NCBI GenBank assembly: GCA_023614405.1
Contig: CM042694.1
Location: 115,132,685 to 115,196,684 of the forward strand
Reading direction: 5' to 3'
Length of the DNA: 64,000 nucleotides
From: Avena insularis
Taxonomy: Eukaryota > Streptophyta > Magnoliopsida > Poales > Poaceae
In this document: positions 1-11,967 of the stretch, piece after piece
Numbering within the stretch: position 1 is the first letter of the stretch
Layout: each line of letters starts with the position of its first letter
The notes under the pieces: model-generated
Told to the model about the DNA's origin: nothing
Database searches by the model: none
The model's input: the letters and a program-made list of their open reading frames with translations, nothing else
Translations under genes and position numbers: made by a program

Positions 1-2
1 CA

Positions 3-722
3 CTCGATGCATCGGTTGGCACCGACCAATCGAAGGACAAGTTTTGGTCTCGTATCAAGTACTACTACAAAAACACCATCACCATGCCAATCACTTGCAC
101 ACAAGGATCTCTCAGCCACTGGTGGTGAGGTGCCATTCTTGAGCAATGCAACCGGTGGTCCGTTTGTGTTGATCAAGTGAACACCAACCCACCAAGTGGA
201 GTGCCCATGACGGAGTATGTGCCACTCATCTAAGACCTCTACAAGCAACACAATAAGAAGAATGGTAGCAAAGCTTTCACCTTGCACCATTGCTACAACG
301 AGCTTGTTGGCAATGAAAAGTGGGTGCAGAGGAATTGGGAGACCACTCCCAGGAGGTCAAGGGTGAGCATCTCCATCGAGGCCAACGATGAGGAATATGA
401 AGACCCGCACAAGATCCCCGAGGTAAAAACGCTTGCAAATGATAGGAAAAAGAGAGGTGCCCAAGGAGGAGGATACGAGGAAGTACATTGTGATATGGTT
501 GAGACCAAGAAAGCCTTGGCAACCGAGAGGAGAGATGAGAAGGTGGCAAGGTGGGCCGAGCTCAAGGCCATGGAGGAGGATAAGTGGAAGAAGAATATGG
601 CCGCCGAGGAGAGGAGGGTTGAACTTGAGGAGGAGAGTATAGCAAAAGTGGAAGAGATCGATGAGCGTGATATCATGTTCATGGACCCAAGCAACATGGA
701 TGCCATAGTTAGAAAATATTGA
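3..722 (+). pseudogene. Harbinger ORF1-like Myb/SANT (trihelix) protein, broken
   Basis: Frame 3 reads continuously from the window edge to TGA at 720-722 apart from two stops, TGA at 126-128 and TAA at 231-233. Before the first stop the reading has KDKFWSRIKYYYKN and a TQGSLSHWW stretch. Later come SKAFTLHHCYNELVGNEKW and a charged, helix-prone tail with repeated RAE, EEDKW and EERR segments, ending FMDPSNMDAIVRKY. This is the layout of the plant Myb/SANT-like protein encoded beside PIF/Harbinger transposases (often annotated as NAM-associated C-terminal or trihelix-like), which binds the element ends. Two in-frame stops make it non-functional. The 5' end is cut by the window. Confidence 0.6.
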
Positions 723-780
723 GAGCTCACTCGAGCAAAGATCCTTCAAAGATCTTTTGGTGGAGATGCTCATGTCCAAG

Positions 781-905
781 GAGGTGATAGTGGTGGTGAT
801 GGTGGTGCTCATGGTGGTGATGGTAGTGGTGGCCGAGGAGGTTCTCATGGTGGTGATGATTGTGTTGTCCTAGGAGGAGGAAGAGGTGTTGGAGGAGACG
901 ACTTC
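781..905. repeat. GGTGGTGAT-type simple repeat
   Basis: A degenerate trinucleotide-rich run with repeated GGTGGTGATGGTGG and CATGGTGGTGATGG units. It lies downstream of the Myb/SANT-like ORF, inside the same transposon. Long reading frames here on either strand are products of the repeat. Confidence 0.7.
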
Positions 906-1335
906 TTTGGAGATGATGCTTGAGTTCTTCGGAGATGGTCCACAATATATGAGGTGATATGTTGGTGACTTTTTTGATCAAACACGGTCAATAGCTTCTT
1001 TTTGGTGACCTTGATCGATGGTGGTGACAGAGTCTACTCTTGAATGAACTCTATGCATGTTTTATTTTGATGTGTTTGATTCGATGAACTATGCCTATGT
1101 ATGTTGTTTAAGTGTTGTGTTGCTTGTGTTTGAATTGTCCATATGTTTGAATTGTCTAAGATGTATGAACGCATATGCGGAGTGCTAGAAAGAAATAGGA
1201 CACAAAAGTTTACTCCTCTAAATTTAGGGGTTCGGTTAGGAACCGCAGATCTTTAGAGGAGTATTTTTACTCCTCCAAGGTTTACTCATCCGTTTACTCC
1301 TCTAAAGTTTAGGGGATCGGTTAGAGATGTCCTTA

Positions 1336-3058
1336 GTTCATGGTGGTGATGAACTAATTTTTTGATGACATCATCATTTTAAAAATGTTAGTGTTTTTAA
1401 TTAAAGACGGTTAAAGGTTAAAGGTATCGTAGTGACCCATTTGCATCCCTAAGCAAACCACTTAAGCCACACGGTCCTAGAGGCCTGAAGTGTTTGACGA
1501 AGAGAAGACGATATAATCGTGAGAAGGATAAGTGCATATTTTTAAGGATGAAACAAAACTAACATCTACATGAACTTTGTTTGCCCGTAGAGTAATCATA
1601 AAACATACTTGGACCTCCAGTACTCATGGTTGAGAACCTTCTCCATTTTTTTATTTTGTTTTTCGGTTCTACACATTTTTATCTAGCTACCTTCATTAAT
1701 TCATATATTTAAATATACGATATAGGACCATCCCAAGAAAATCATTATGCAAATATTTGAACACTTTTGTTTTGGTGTCCCCCCTCTTCTTCAAAATTTG
1801 GCAAAAATAAACTCATGGACAGTTGGAATCGCACGATACCGATTCGTTTCGAAGGCTGTATGACCGCACCCAAAGTCCGTATGGTCCGCTTAGACGTAAA
1901 CGTATTGTACATGTATTCTCACGTGTCTGCGAGAGGCGGAAAGTCGGGAGATATATAGTAGCAGCAGTAAAATTTTAAAACGCAGCATGCAATACACACC
2001 TCATATTTGAAATATATAAAGATGGAAAGCAACAAATGGCCACTCTTTGGTCTGGCTCCGGGAGATTAAAAAATTAATTTATTTTACATAAAAAACTAAG
2101 ATGGATACATCTATCTATAATGAGGGTTGGGGTAACCGTGAACTATTAGCCCGACTGAGATGGGCTAATAGTAGAGCATTCTAAAAGCGGTTTTTTTATT
2201 GAGAGATCTTTGAAGTGAAATGTAGCACCCTCGATGATCTTGCATATGGCAAAACAAGCACCCATAGCTATAGTACAACAAAATGATATTGATTATGATG
2301 CCTCTCCCTACCTAACACCTAATTGGCGGCGATGACCAATCTTCTCCAGATCTTAGCCGACTGATCGCTGATTCCCTCTCCCTCCACTTGCCGCTCCGGC
2401 GGCAGGAGGGAGGATCATTCTCTACCATAGCTTGGGGCTGATGTGAGACATGCTAGGAATTGATAGTTTAGCCAGAGCCATGTGGATTGGAGCCGCACCA
2501 AGTCATTACCTCATAGTCGTCTTCCGCTGCCAGTTAAACCTCCGTTTAAGCCATGCTTGGCATGATGCATTATCTTGCCTAGATGGCCATTTGAACCATT
2601 TGTAGCACTTATGTGCCTGTTTATAATGATATTCATGAATGTTGTCATCTAGTGGTGTGTGACCACATATCTTGGGGTGACTCACGAGACATTCACCGTT
2701 GTGACAAGTTGTATCACGGCGGTGTGCCACACCAGCCAGTAGCTTCCCTCTCTGCCTAGCTTTCCCACCTTTCGCTCATGGATCCTTTATGCTAAAATGA
2801 TTTCCTTAGCCATTTAAACGTTCTAAGTCCCTTAAACCCCTGCTAATTTTCATCGGTGATTGCTGAATTGATCCTAAGACTATGTAAATGAATGAACAAC
2901 AAAAATAATTTCAAATAAATTTAAATTTAAAATAGTTTATTAGTTTCGAATAGTAAAATGATTCAATCATAAACTACTTTGATCACATAAACTAAAGGTT
3001 TTAGATTTCTATCCTTGGTAAAAAAAATCTGAATGTAACATAAACTAAAGGTTTTAGA
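1336..3058. other. Gene-free AT-rich spacer
   Basis: No supported coding sequence. Reading frames are short, without recognisable domains or splice pattern. The only structure noted is the short hairpin at 2143-2171. Confidence 0.5.
2143..2171. repeat. Perfect 10-bp stem inverted repeat
   Basis: CTATTAGCCC at 2143-2152 is matched exactly by GGGCTAATAG at 2162-2171 around a 9-nt loop. No recognised element ends surround it. It may be a relic of a MITE or chance. Confidence 0.45.
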
Positions 3059-3500
3059 TTGCTACCACAGTTTAGAGTTATTGCTACTCTAGTTGACCGG
3101 TGTTGCTATTTTAGCATATTATTTTTCTATGTATTCATATATTTTTTGCTACTTTCTCACTTTTTTTTGGCTACAACCAGTCTCTACGGTTTTGCTACGA
3201 GATCTCCGGCGTGGAGTATTCGGCGATGTCCCCTTTACTACATTAGATAAAATATTTTGCTATAACCGTTTTGTGGTTTTGCTACAATAGCATAAATGTG
3301 TTGCTACGAGATCTCCGACGACATTTTTTCCGGAGAGAGTCGAAGTCGGTTTTGCTACATGTCTTTTTATTTTATCTTGTGGTGAAATTTTTGCTAGATG
3401 TAGCAAAAGCGAGATTTTTTTACTAGTAAAACTTAGATGGTTTGTAGCAAATGCAGGATGAATGGACGGGAGCAGATCTGACCGTCCATCTCGACGCGTA
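3059..3500. repeat. TTGCTAC-rich dispersed repeat abutting the F-box gene
   Basis: TTGCTAC or TGCTACGAGATCTCC recurs many times between 3059 and 3450. The right edge has GGACGGGAGCAGATCTGACC followed by GTCC, an imperfect inverted repeat of a kind common at grass repeat ends. The upstream in-frame ATG of the F-box gene (3462) falls inside this stretch, which argues that it is not the native start. Confidence 0.45.
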
Positions 3501-3641
3501 GCACCGCCCAGGAAAAAAAAGTACTCCCTGCCGAACCTAGCGGGAGAAAGTGGAGCGAGCGAACCATTTCGGCCCTCTCCGCCGCTGCCGCCGCCGCCGC
3601 CAACGTCTGCTCCCCGCCGCCGCCCCCAAGGGAAGGGAAAC

Positions 3642-5380
3642 ATGGCTCCCGGCATGAGTAGAAACATCGTGGACTCCTGCCTCCCGGCCTGCCCGGTCTC
3701 CGCGACCGCCTCCCTCTCCGCCGCCATCTCCGACGACGACGGCGGCGGCGGCGAGGACCGCATCAGCGCCCTCCCCGACGGCCTCCTGTGCAACGTCGTC
3801 TCCCGGCTCCCCGTCAAGGACGGCGCCCGCACCGACGCGCTCTCCCGGCGCTGGCGCGGCCTGTGGCGCGCTATCCCGCTCGTCCTCGACGACGCCCACC
3901 TCGTCACGGACGGGCCCGGCGTCGACTGGCGCGCACCCGCCGCCGCGGCGGTCTCCCGCGTCCTCGCCTCTCACCCGGGCCCCTTCCGCTGGGTCCACCT
4001 CGTCAGCAGCTTCATCGACGAATCCAACCAGGACACTCTCGCCGAGTGGCTCCGCCTCCTCACCGACAAGGGCGTGGAGAACCTCGTCCTCGTCAACCGG
4101 CCCTGGTCCTCCGAGGTGCCCGTACAGCTGCAGCCGTCCCTCTTCCGTTGTGGCGCCTCGCTCCGCCGCCTCTACCTCGGCGTCTGGTTCTTCCCGTTCA
4201 CCAGGGACGGCCCCCCACGCAGCCCCGACGTCTTCCCGCACCTCCGGGAGCTCGGCATCTGCGGTGGCTTCATGCTAGACCAGGACCTGGAGTACGTGCT
4301 CGCTTGCAGCCCCAAGCTTGAGACATTTGCGCTCATCTCCAACTACTGCTTGCCCGACTGCATCCGCATCGGCAGCCACAGCCTCCGCTGCGTGCTGATC
4401 TGGCATTCCTTGGTGGATGAGGTCGCCGCCATTGCCGCCCCGCAGCTGCAGCGGCTCATCCTCTACTGCACCAACGCCACTGGGCCTGGAAGGACCATCA
4501 GGGTCAAGATAGGCTATGCTCCTCAGCTCGCCGTGCTCGGCTACTTGGACACCGCCAAACACGTGCTTGAGATTCGCAACACCATCATCAAGGTCTTCTC
4601 GATCTCCTATTTATCTTCTCAGTGTCCATCTAACAAATCTTTGAGTGGGCTGGTTTGATTTGCATTGAATTAAACTAGTGTCAATTTCATCGTTGCTGTG
4701 ATGATTTGCAGGCTAAGTCGACAAAAGTTAGCCCACATACATTGGTTCCAAGCGTCAAGGTGTTAGCTCTCAAGGTGCGCTTCAGAGTCGCTGAGGAAGT
4801 GAGAACTTTGCTGAGTTTCTTGAGATGTTTCCCTGAAGTAGAGACCTTACACATTCTGGCTGTGAGTTTTTGTTTACCCTCTGGCTGGCCCTCTGCATCC
4901 ACACAATCTGTGTCACTACAATTTGTACTGCTTGCGTCACATCTTTCGTGAACTGCGTGCCTTTTGATTTTACAGTCCGACAATGACACTGATCACTACG
5001 ATGACCCGGGGAAAGTCAAGGCCAGGGATAAGCTCAATTCCACGTTCTGGCACGTGGTCTGTCTGGTCAACTGTGTGCAGTCGCGGGTCAAGAAGGTGGT
5101 GTTCGATCAGTTCACCGGGGGCTCAAACCAGGTTGGATTCCTCAAGTGGGTTATTGGGAGAGCAATGTTGCTGCAGGAGGTGATAGTCGTGATGGCTGAT
5201 CCAGATTATATCACGCTGAGTGAGGCCATGGACAAACTGAAGCCATTGTCACCCAAGAGAATGTGGGCCAATAAGCTCTTGCACGAACCTTCTTTGGAGA
5301 TCCGTGGGCGTACAGCAGGTCATATTTGGAGGTACAACCAAGCGTCTGATCTTTCTATCAGCGACCCATTTATTTCGTAA
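3642..5380 (+). CDS. F-box/LRR (RNI-like, FBD-type) protein, three exons
   Basis: Likely a substrate-recognition subunit of an SCF E3 ubiquitin ligase. Exons by eye: 3642-4592, 4712-4861 and 4976-5380, with donors AAG|GTCTTC and GCT|GTGAGT and acceptors TTGCAG and TTACAG; all junctions are phase 0, giving 501 aa. The F-box spans about residues 39-76 (DRISALPDGLLCNVVSRLPV, then LSRRWRGLW). A leucine-rich RNI-like region follows, with LRELGICGGFML and CSPKLETFAL. Exon 2 encodes VKVLALKVRF and LRCFPEVETLHI, and exon 3 a C-terminal FBD-like segment. The 3642 start has a strong context (AAACATGG). An in-frame ATG at 3462 would add 60 proline/arginine-rich residues but lies in repeat DNA. Exon 1 is very GC-rich, normal for grass genes. 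Substrate unknown. The frame is intact, so this is the best candidate functional gene here. Confidence 0.85.
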
Positions 5381-5531
5381 CGCAATAATGGAGCTTTTGT
5401 TAGCAGCTAGTGTCGTTTGAGTGACCTATTTCCTTGTGTCTGATCTTTCTATCAGCGACCCATTTATTTCGTAAGGCAATAATGGAGCTTTTGTTAGCAG
5501 CTAGTGTCGTTTGAGTGACCTATTTCCTTGT
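5344..5531 (+). repeat. 94-bp tandem duplication across the F-box stop codon
   Basis: Copy 1 (5344-5437) and copy 2 (5438-5531) differ at one position that I can see (GTAACGC against GTAAGGC). Copy 1 holds the last 11 sense codons, the stop and the proximal 3' UTR; copy 2 lies in the 3' UTR. The encoded C-terminus (SDLSISDPFIS) is therefore duplicated outside the reading frame. The near identity suggests a recent event. Confidence 0.85.
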
Positions 5532-8397
5532 TAAACTAGTGATGGAGCACTCGTCAGCAGCTAGAGTTTCATCTTTTGGGTGACAGCTTTCCTTGTGAAG
5601 GGAGGTGATGTAGCGCTAGTTAGCAGCTTTCCCTGGGTGGATTTTGTGGTTAGCAGCAGGCTTATCATGTCTTCAATATGTAGCTACCTGCACCTGCATG
5701 CAATGTGATTTACCTAGCTTTACTGTGGTTGTGACTTGCTCATGCTGTTAAATGAATGATAACAATTATTTCTGCATTAGATGTGATTTCCATGGCCTGT
5801 ACACATGTTGGTATCTGCACTCAATGTTATTTCATCTTCCGACTCTATTGATGTTGCAGTTAGGCAACATCTATGCCTAGTTTCACTGCTTAATGTGATG
5901 GTGTGTGTTGGAACTACCAATATGACATCAATATTTTTCTGAAGTACTGGTACATGATGGGGATAAAAGATTAATAATATACACAATAAGGTAATTGGTA
6001 AATTGTAATAAAGTCATCATGTTATCTCCTTCATGTCAACGCTTTGATGACTAAACGCTTCATTATGTAGTTATATTATGAAATAAGTATTACGATACAT
6101 AAGAAATGGTATGTTGTAGAAATTGCACTTATTTGTTCGCATACCTGTTTAAGGATGCAAAAAGGTCAGTATATTTTAAATATTCGTTACTCTGTATTTG
6201 ACATTTAATTACATGTACCTTGTAAGTTCTGGTTGCACCTTGAAGGAACTGTTGATGTTACTATTTCGGGCTAAATCTTCTGCTGTAATCAGTTCTGCGT
6301 GAAGGTCGTGAGATTGGCCCATCATTCCTGTTGTACACCAATATTAATTTTTCATGCTATATGGCAAATTTATTGTTATCATCAAAATGCAACCATGCAC
6401 GGAAAATAATGAATTACCTATTAAGAAGTGCCAGCATTTCATTATTCTTCCTGCTAATGTTGGTGTCATCTTCTTGAGGACATGATTCTGTAGAAATATC
6501 CTCTTGTAGATAACTGAAACTGTATAGAACTTTATAGAATTGTTTGTGAATGTAAATATGTTTGCAGGAAGGATGTAGATAGTGAATATTACCTGTGTCT
6601 TGTAATGTTCGTTGCAGTTTTTTGTTATTCAAGTTTTTCTTCAGCAGGACTGTGTTCTAGTTGAGCTTTGGTTTTCTCTTAATCATTGTCGTTGTCATTA
6701 GTTACTGCCTTACTGGGAATGACATCTTATAGTATAGTCGTCTTTAAGGTTCCATCATTTGGTTTGCCTTGTGCAAGCTGGAAAGTTTTTGTCTGTCTTA
6801 GAACTCCATTCAGTGTTTGCTTTATTTTCTCCAATATCTAGCTTCATTCTGGCCGAAAGGTTATGTGCAAAGGTGGTAGTCAGTTAGTACTCATCTGTTA
6901 CATTGGCTGACTAATGAGAAATAAAAAAATGTATATTCTGACATGATTCATTGTAGATATACTTAGGATATGAATTTATACAGATTCCAGAGGATACAGC
7001 ATCCCCCACCTCTTCTCTGCTCAACTCTATCACTTCCGATTCATCAAAAGTTGCAAACTCTTCACACAAAGTTATGTTCTGCACTCTTTCACTATATTAG
7101 AATGTTTGAACATTCTATCAATGAATCCCGGGACATATGTATTGTGCCAATGGTACTTCACTACGCACCTTCTGTTCCTATTGTACGGATGAGTTGTCCT
7201 GTATTAGTTGTTTGAGTCAAGTGACTGAACAAATGGCTCCAACGAAATCTGCAAGGAAAAATGCATGATGTCAATTTAGACATGCTTGATATACCTTATT
7301 TTGTTATATGTGTAGTGAGAAATATATATCAATGGTGCCTTTGGGTCGTAATTTTTTGAAATGTCATCAAAAGTCAGAAAACTCTAACATGGGGTGCAGA
7401 ACTTGCTGTCGAGAAGATTCCATTTCTCTGATCTTAGTGGTGTTCGTTATGGTATAATAGTGTTTGGTCTATAAGTTATTTGTTTTTGTTTGGTGGGTAA
7501 CAATTTGAATCCAAAGATGGTGTTCTGCTGTTGTCTTCATCAATATGGGTAGCGACTCTTCGCGCTGACGTCCCACTCTCTTTCCATGCTGCTGTCAGGC
7601 TTCAGCGCCAAGGTTGGTTCTTGGAAGTATTTTTCTTGTTTGTGCCCGACAACTTCTCTTGATTAGCCGTGAGCGCGCACATGTTTTTACTTAGAATGGA
7701 TTTCTTCATTTGAAATTAGAGTTGTGAGCTCTGTCATCACTAATTCACTCATCCGTTGAAACCATGGGATGGGCTCTGGATTTCGTAACTCAATTGCAGG
7801 AGTAGAATTGCTCAGTTGATTTCATAAGGTTTCTTTTTCTCTGAAACTTCTGAAATTAGTAGGGAGTGTTGGACAAAATTTCTCTTTGTTAATTTTATAG
7901 GACAATTTGCTGTAACACCCCTTTGGGTTTTAAAAGTGGAATCCCTATTGTACATGTACGAGTCATATCTGCCTGTCCACTTTGTTGATTTCTTAACATT
8001 GTTCTTCAGAATAATAGTCGCAGCCTACAGTTTGCAACCTTGTATCACTACACTATTTGCCGGCGGAGAAACCTCATATTTAAGCGCTACACAATGATAC
8101 TGTAACACCATTTCTTCAGTCGTATTCAGTCCATTTGCATTATTTCTTGCTACTGAACATTTGAAACAGTTTGTCTACCCAGTATATCTGCTTCTCATTT
8201 TGATACATTCGGAAGCTTAACATTTTTCTTGATAAAAAGAGTACAATCCAGTTACTGATTGATGTGTGCTGTATCCGCCGATTCTCGATAACTGGTTTAG
8301 AACAACCGAAGTGTTCACGATGAGTTCTTGTTTGATCTGCTGTTATGCTTAGTTTTCCATTTTTGTAATTGTTCCCAGCCACGATTTACACAAGTAG
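5532..8397. other. F-box 3' flank and gene-free spacer
   Basis: The first 250 bp are probably 3' UTR; AATGAATGATAA near 5750 is a weak polyadenylation-like signal. The rest is T-rich, with short frames only and no recognised domains. Confidence 0.4.
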
Positions 8398-8471
8398 ACC
8401 TTAGATAGATTTCTTGCGTCTTTACAGTTAGTGTGACCTTAGGTAGATTCTCTTGCGTCTTTACAGTTAGT
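8398..8471. repeat. Short tandem duplication, about 38 bp x 2
   Basis: ACCTTAGATAGATTTCTTGC onward (8398-8435) is repeated with few changes at 8436-8471 (ACCTTAGGTAGATTCTCTTG); both share GCGTCTTTACAGTTAGT. Confidence 0.7.
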
Positions 8472-8632
8472 TAATACACACTGGTGTCAATTATTACCTT
8501 AGGTTTGGACTGTGAGCTTGCATTTCAATTTTATTATTGGTCATTCCTTTTCCACTTAAGTTGAGTTGCCTTATAGCTGAGTTGCCGACTATCTGAATAT
8601 AACCTGCTGAAATGGAGGTCGCTCCCGGGCAC

Positions 8633-9575
8633 CAGGGCCGGTTTTGGCCCATGGCAATCTTGGCAAAGGCCAAGGGCCCATGCCGGCAGGGGCCCATAAA
8701 TTCATAATTCTCTATGCTATATTAGCTATACATTTCTGGAAAAAAAAACCCAACCTCAGCCCAGTCGGCACCTAATGTCGCTCCCGGTTACTAGCGAAAG
8801 AAACGAGCCACCACATCCAGATCGATCAACTTCATCACGATCGAGTATCGTCTAGCTGCTCCAGGGAAGGCCTGCCCCCGTCCCCGTATTCCCTGGTGGC
8901 ACACAATTGATCTAGCTACAGAGACAGGACTACATATGGGATACGTACGAGGTGTACTTTGATTCCAATTTCCCGATCGATCTCATGCCTGCCTACAATT
9001 CGCAGAAATTCCTAATCGGTCGTCAGCGGTGCATCCGCCCGCCCTGGTATAATCTTCCAGCTTTAATATTTAATTCTTTAGTCAATCGATTTAGGGAATT
9101 GTTTACTAACTTACTGAATCACAAAAAGGTGCTCTGAAAAGATATTTTCCGGCGGCGAGTACTCTAGATGTCAACGAGGATAATCAAAGTCAAGAATCTG
9201 AGCCCAAAAAGACGATGATCATAATTCAAATGCTGATCAAACGATGATAAAACTGATCTTGAGATTGTACTCAACGAGTTTGCATCCAGAAATGCCCGAA
9301 GAAACTTTTTCCTAAAGCATTATTGTCAGTCGACTCAATATCTCTTATTTAAGGTAATCAAACTAGCAAAAAATAGTACTTGATATATTCTGAGATTAAG
9401 AATGTGTAGTTGGACGTTAAGTTTTAATATTTTTCGACTAAAAGTATATATTTTTTTCGACTAATATTTTTCCTAAAGTACATATATTTTTTAGATGTGC
9501 CTATATATACATTAGCCTTAGGAGCCCGTTTCGTAACTTCGCACAAGGGCCCCGTAAAATATAGAGCCGGCCCTG
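8633..9575. mobile_element. Complete non-autonomous hAT element
   Basis: The element starts CAGGGCCGGTTTTGGCCC and ends TATAGAGCCGGCCCTG, giving imperfect terminal inverted repeats CAGGGCCGGYTYT. It is flanked on both sides by the same 8 bp, CCGGGCAC (8625-8632 and 9576-9583), the target duplication length of hAT transposons. At 943 bp it is too short for a transposase and holds only a remnant (9137-9235). A second member of the family begins at 63782. The matching 8-bp duplications make the limits firm. Confidence 0.88.
9137..9235 (+). pseudogene. Possible 5' remnant of a hAT (ZMYM1-like) transposase
   Basis: Inside the hAT element one frame reads KRYFPAASTLDVNEDN followed by QSQESEPKKT. 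The basic-aromatic start and acidic/glutamine run resemble the N-terminus of plant zinc-finger MYM-type hAT transposases. About 33 codons are left, with no ATG. The frame is not conserved downstream. The call rests on resemblance and position only. Confidence 0.33.
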
Positions 9576-9583
9576 CCGGGCAC

Positions 9584-11967
9584 TTGAGGATTTGCTCCCC
9601 CGGGTCGCCCCGACGGACAACATGGAGGTCTTGCTCCCTTGGGCTGGCCCGACGGACGACACGGATGTCAGGTGGGGGATTTTCATCTTTGATGAAATAA
9701 AATTTTGTAAGCTATCTTTGTGAGGACTAACGAGATGCCTTCAGTTGAAAAAAAAAGCTGCCTCCAAGATGGTGTTTATCTATAGCATGTTTGTTTCCTG
9801 CTACTTGGTAGAAACACCACAGGTTTGTTTTTAGGATTGAACTGCACTCAGATATGCATTTACTTAGAAGAGAAAAATAGTGGTACTAGTATTTTTTCCT
9901 TCTCATATCTTGAGTAAATATATAGAATGCTGAAGTTCCTTCTGTGCGCCGTTATTCCATTTACAAGTATCAACAGGAACATGGTTTACCCAACCAAATC
10001 ACTACTACAAGATCCCTATACAGCTGGGATTCTAAATGATGAAAATTTCAACTGATAAAACATGGAGGATGTAGCAGATGTAGACTACAAATGTCAGATG
10101 TAGACTACAAATTCAAATGTCAGGTCTTCAAAACAGTACGGTTTAATCCCACCCTATGCAACTTCCTTGGCTCCAAATTTCTGACGGCACTGGTACACGA
10201 TAACAGCCAAACATTGAACTTGTTCCTTGTGCTCCACCAGACCCAGAGCAGAACTTGTTCTGCACCTCTTCAACTAATCGCTTTCCCAGATCTGCACTTC
10301 AAAAGATATAAAACGAACCGTCTTACATTCGAGGAAGATACGGCAGAGCCATCCTCGCCAAAGCATAGTGCAAGCAAGCTAGGCATTGGTAAGACTGTGC
10401 CATCACTCGGGAAGCCGCCACCATAAAACCGGAAACCATCGGTATTGGCAAGTGGTAGGCATTCTCATCTCAGTGATTGCATATAAGTAGGCTTTCTCAG
10501 TGTTGAGCATATAAGTAGGCTTGACAGCAACTTTGCAGAGCTCTCCAAGGTTTACCTCAGTTCTCCTATCACAAGTGTGAGCCAGAATGGATACAACAGT
10601 AAGAAATTCAGCTACCAAATCCACAATTGAGGCGTCTATTTCTTACCACAGAAGTTCAAGACTGCATATTGGCATGTGCCCACAAATACATATTATCAAT
10701 CACATCGGGGCACGGCAAATAGAGCCGTGAATTAATGCTCGAGACATTTTAATTATTTGATAGTGTGGAGGATCTTGGACAGTGCAAATTTAGCAATTTA
10801 CAAGTACCGAATCATATGGTATTTACCTCCTCACCTAATAATAGATATACCCACCCAGAGACATGTTGCCATCCCAAATAAATATTGCATGGGAAGGGCA
10901 AGCCGGTCTGCTCCTCATGTATTATTGCTTGGAGCTAAATCTATTTTCTTCAGTCGATCATTGCAACAATCGTATCACATCATGCGATTAATGTTATGCA
11001 ACCTTTGGAAATTATATCCATCCACGACCATTACTTTAATATTTTTTATTTACACTGAACATATGACATTTCTAATCTTGTCAACCATCAGCTGTTAACA
11101 TCTGCTGTTTCTATGAATAAGTGTTACTTCCATTTATTTTGAATTAAGATGAGTGTGCCATGAATCACATCTATCTTTCATGAGTTTTATCAGGGAAATA
11201 TTTTGATTCATCCAGCAGAAATTAATGACATATATTATGGTATGTAACAGTACAGTGGATGGCTAGCCTCTTGAGTCATTAAACACAATCACAACACAAC
11301 ATTTTATCATAAATTGCATCACTAAACACATCAATTTTCTACTTATGTTAGGATTGCAAAATAAGGAGCCAGTGTGGTTCAAAGACTTATAGTACTACTG
11401 AAAGCCATAATTTGGGCTGGACAAGCTTGCTAAATAAATATAAATGTAGTTTCCCGATGAGACACACTAGCGGAAAAATATATATGTGATTTTCTGGTGA
11501 AATATCACATATGCAAGCACTGAATAACCAATTCATCGTTGACCATGATTTGGTCCCAAATAGCTTACCTTTTTGTCTAAAAAATAGAGCTTACCTTCTC
11601 AAGTTTGAAAATTTTCTCACTGGAAGAAAAAATCAGCTACATGATTTGGGAACAAAGATAATCAGTCTTAGAATGATAAGGGGAAAGAAATCGAAAGGCA
11701 TAAAAGGCACCCAACAGAAACATATTTTCTAAGAATAATCTAGATATAAAAATTGAGCTGCAAATTTGGCACTAACTGACATATGATGGAAAGCAAAAGA
11801 CTGGGAAATTAATAGGTGAACATAAATTTGAATAGCATGCATCGCATTCCTGAACATCCCGGAGTCACGGGCACACCTATACCTTCGGCGCATGCCACCA
11901 TCGTCTGGACCTTTTCCAGATTGGCTGTGGGCAACCATGGCCGAGCTATGCACAGCTTGGCAACATC
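9584..11967. other. Gene-poor spacer
   Basis: Apart from the unassigned reading frames at 10270-10624 no coding signal was recognised. The 3' half is AT-rich with short frames. No tRNA, LTR or transposon ends were found. Confidence 0.4.
10270..10624 (-). other. Unrecognised coding-like block, two overlapping frames
   Basis: On the minus strand one frame reads DLVAEFLTVVSILAHTC and then LGELCKVAVKPTYMLNTEKA (from 10624). An overlapping second frame reads ANTDGFRFYGGGFPSDGTVL and continues to TGA at 10270-10272. The composition looks protein-like, and a frameshift or unrecognised intron could join them. I cannot name a family. It may be a captured exon, a degenerate gene or chance. Confidence 0.22.

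Larger units (their letters stand above)
1..1332 (+). mobile_element. PIF/Harbinger DNA transposon, right-hand part
   Basis: The right end reads GGTTAGAGATGTCC up to 1332 and is followed by TTA at 1333-1335. Reversed, this is GGACATCTCTAACC, a PIF/Harbinger-type terminal inverted repeat, and TTA is the usual target duplication. Just inside lie inverted and direct copies of TTTACTCCTCTAAA at about 1208-1310, a subterminal repeat zone. The element carries the broken Myb/SANT-like ORF at 3-722. The left end and any transposase gene lie outside the window, so autonomy cannot be judged. Family assignment rests on the end sequence and ORF type, recognised from memory. Confidence 0.6.

Noticed and set aside
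781..905. His/Gly-rich reading frames on the minus strand
   Set aside because: Translation of the GGTGGTGAT simple repeat.
3537..4241. 234-codon open frame on the minus strand opposite F-box exon 1
   Set aside because: An antisense by-product of GC-rich codon use; no domain, start context or splice logic.
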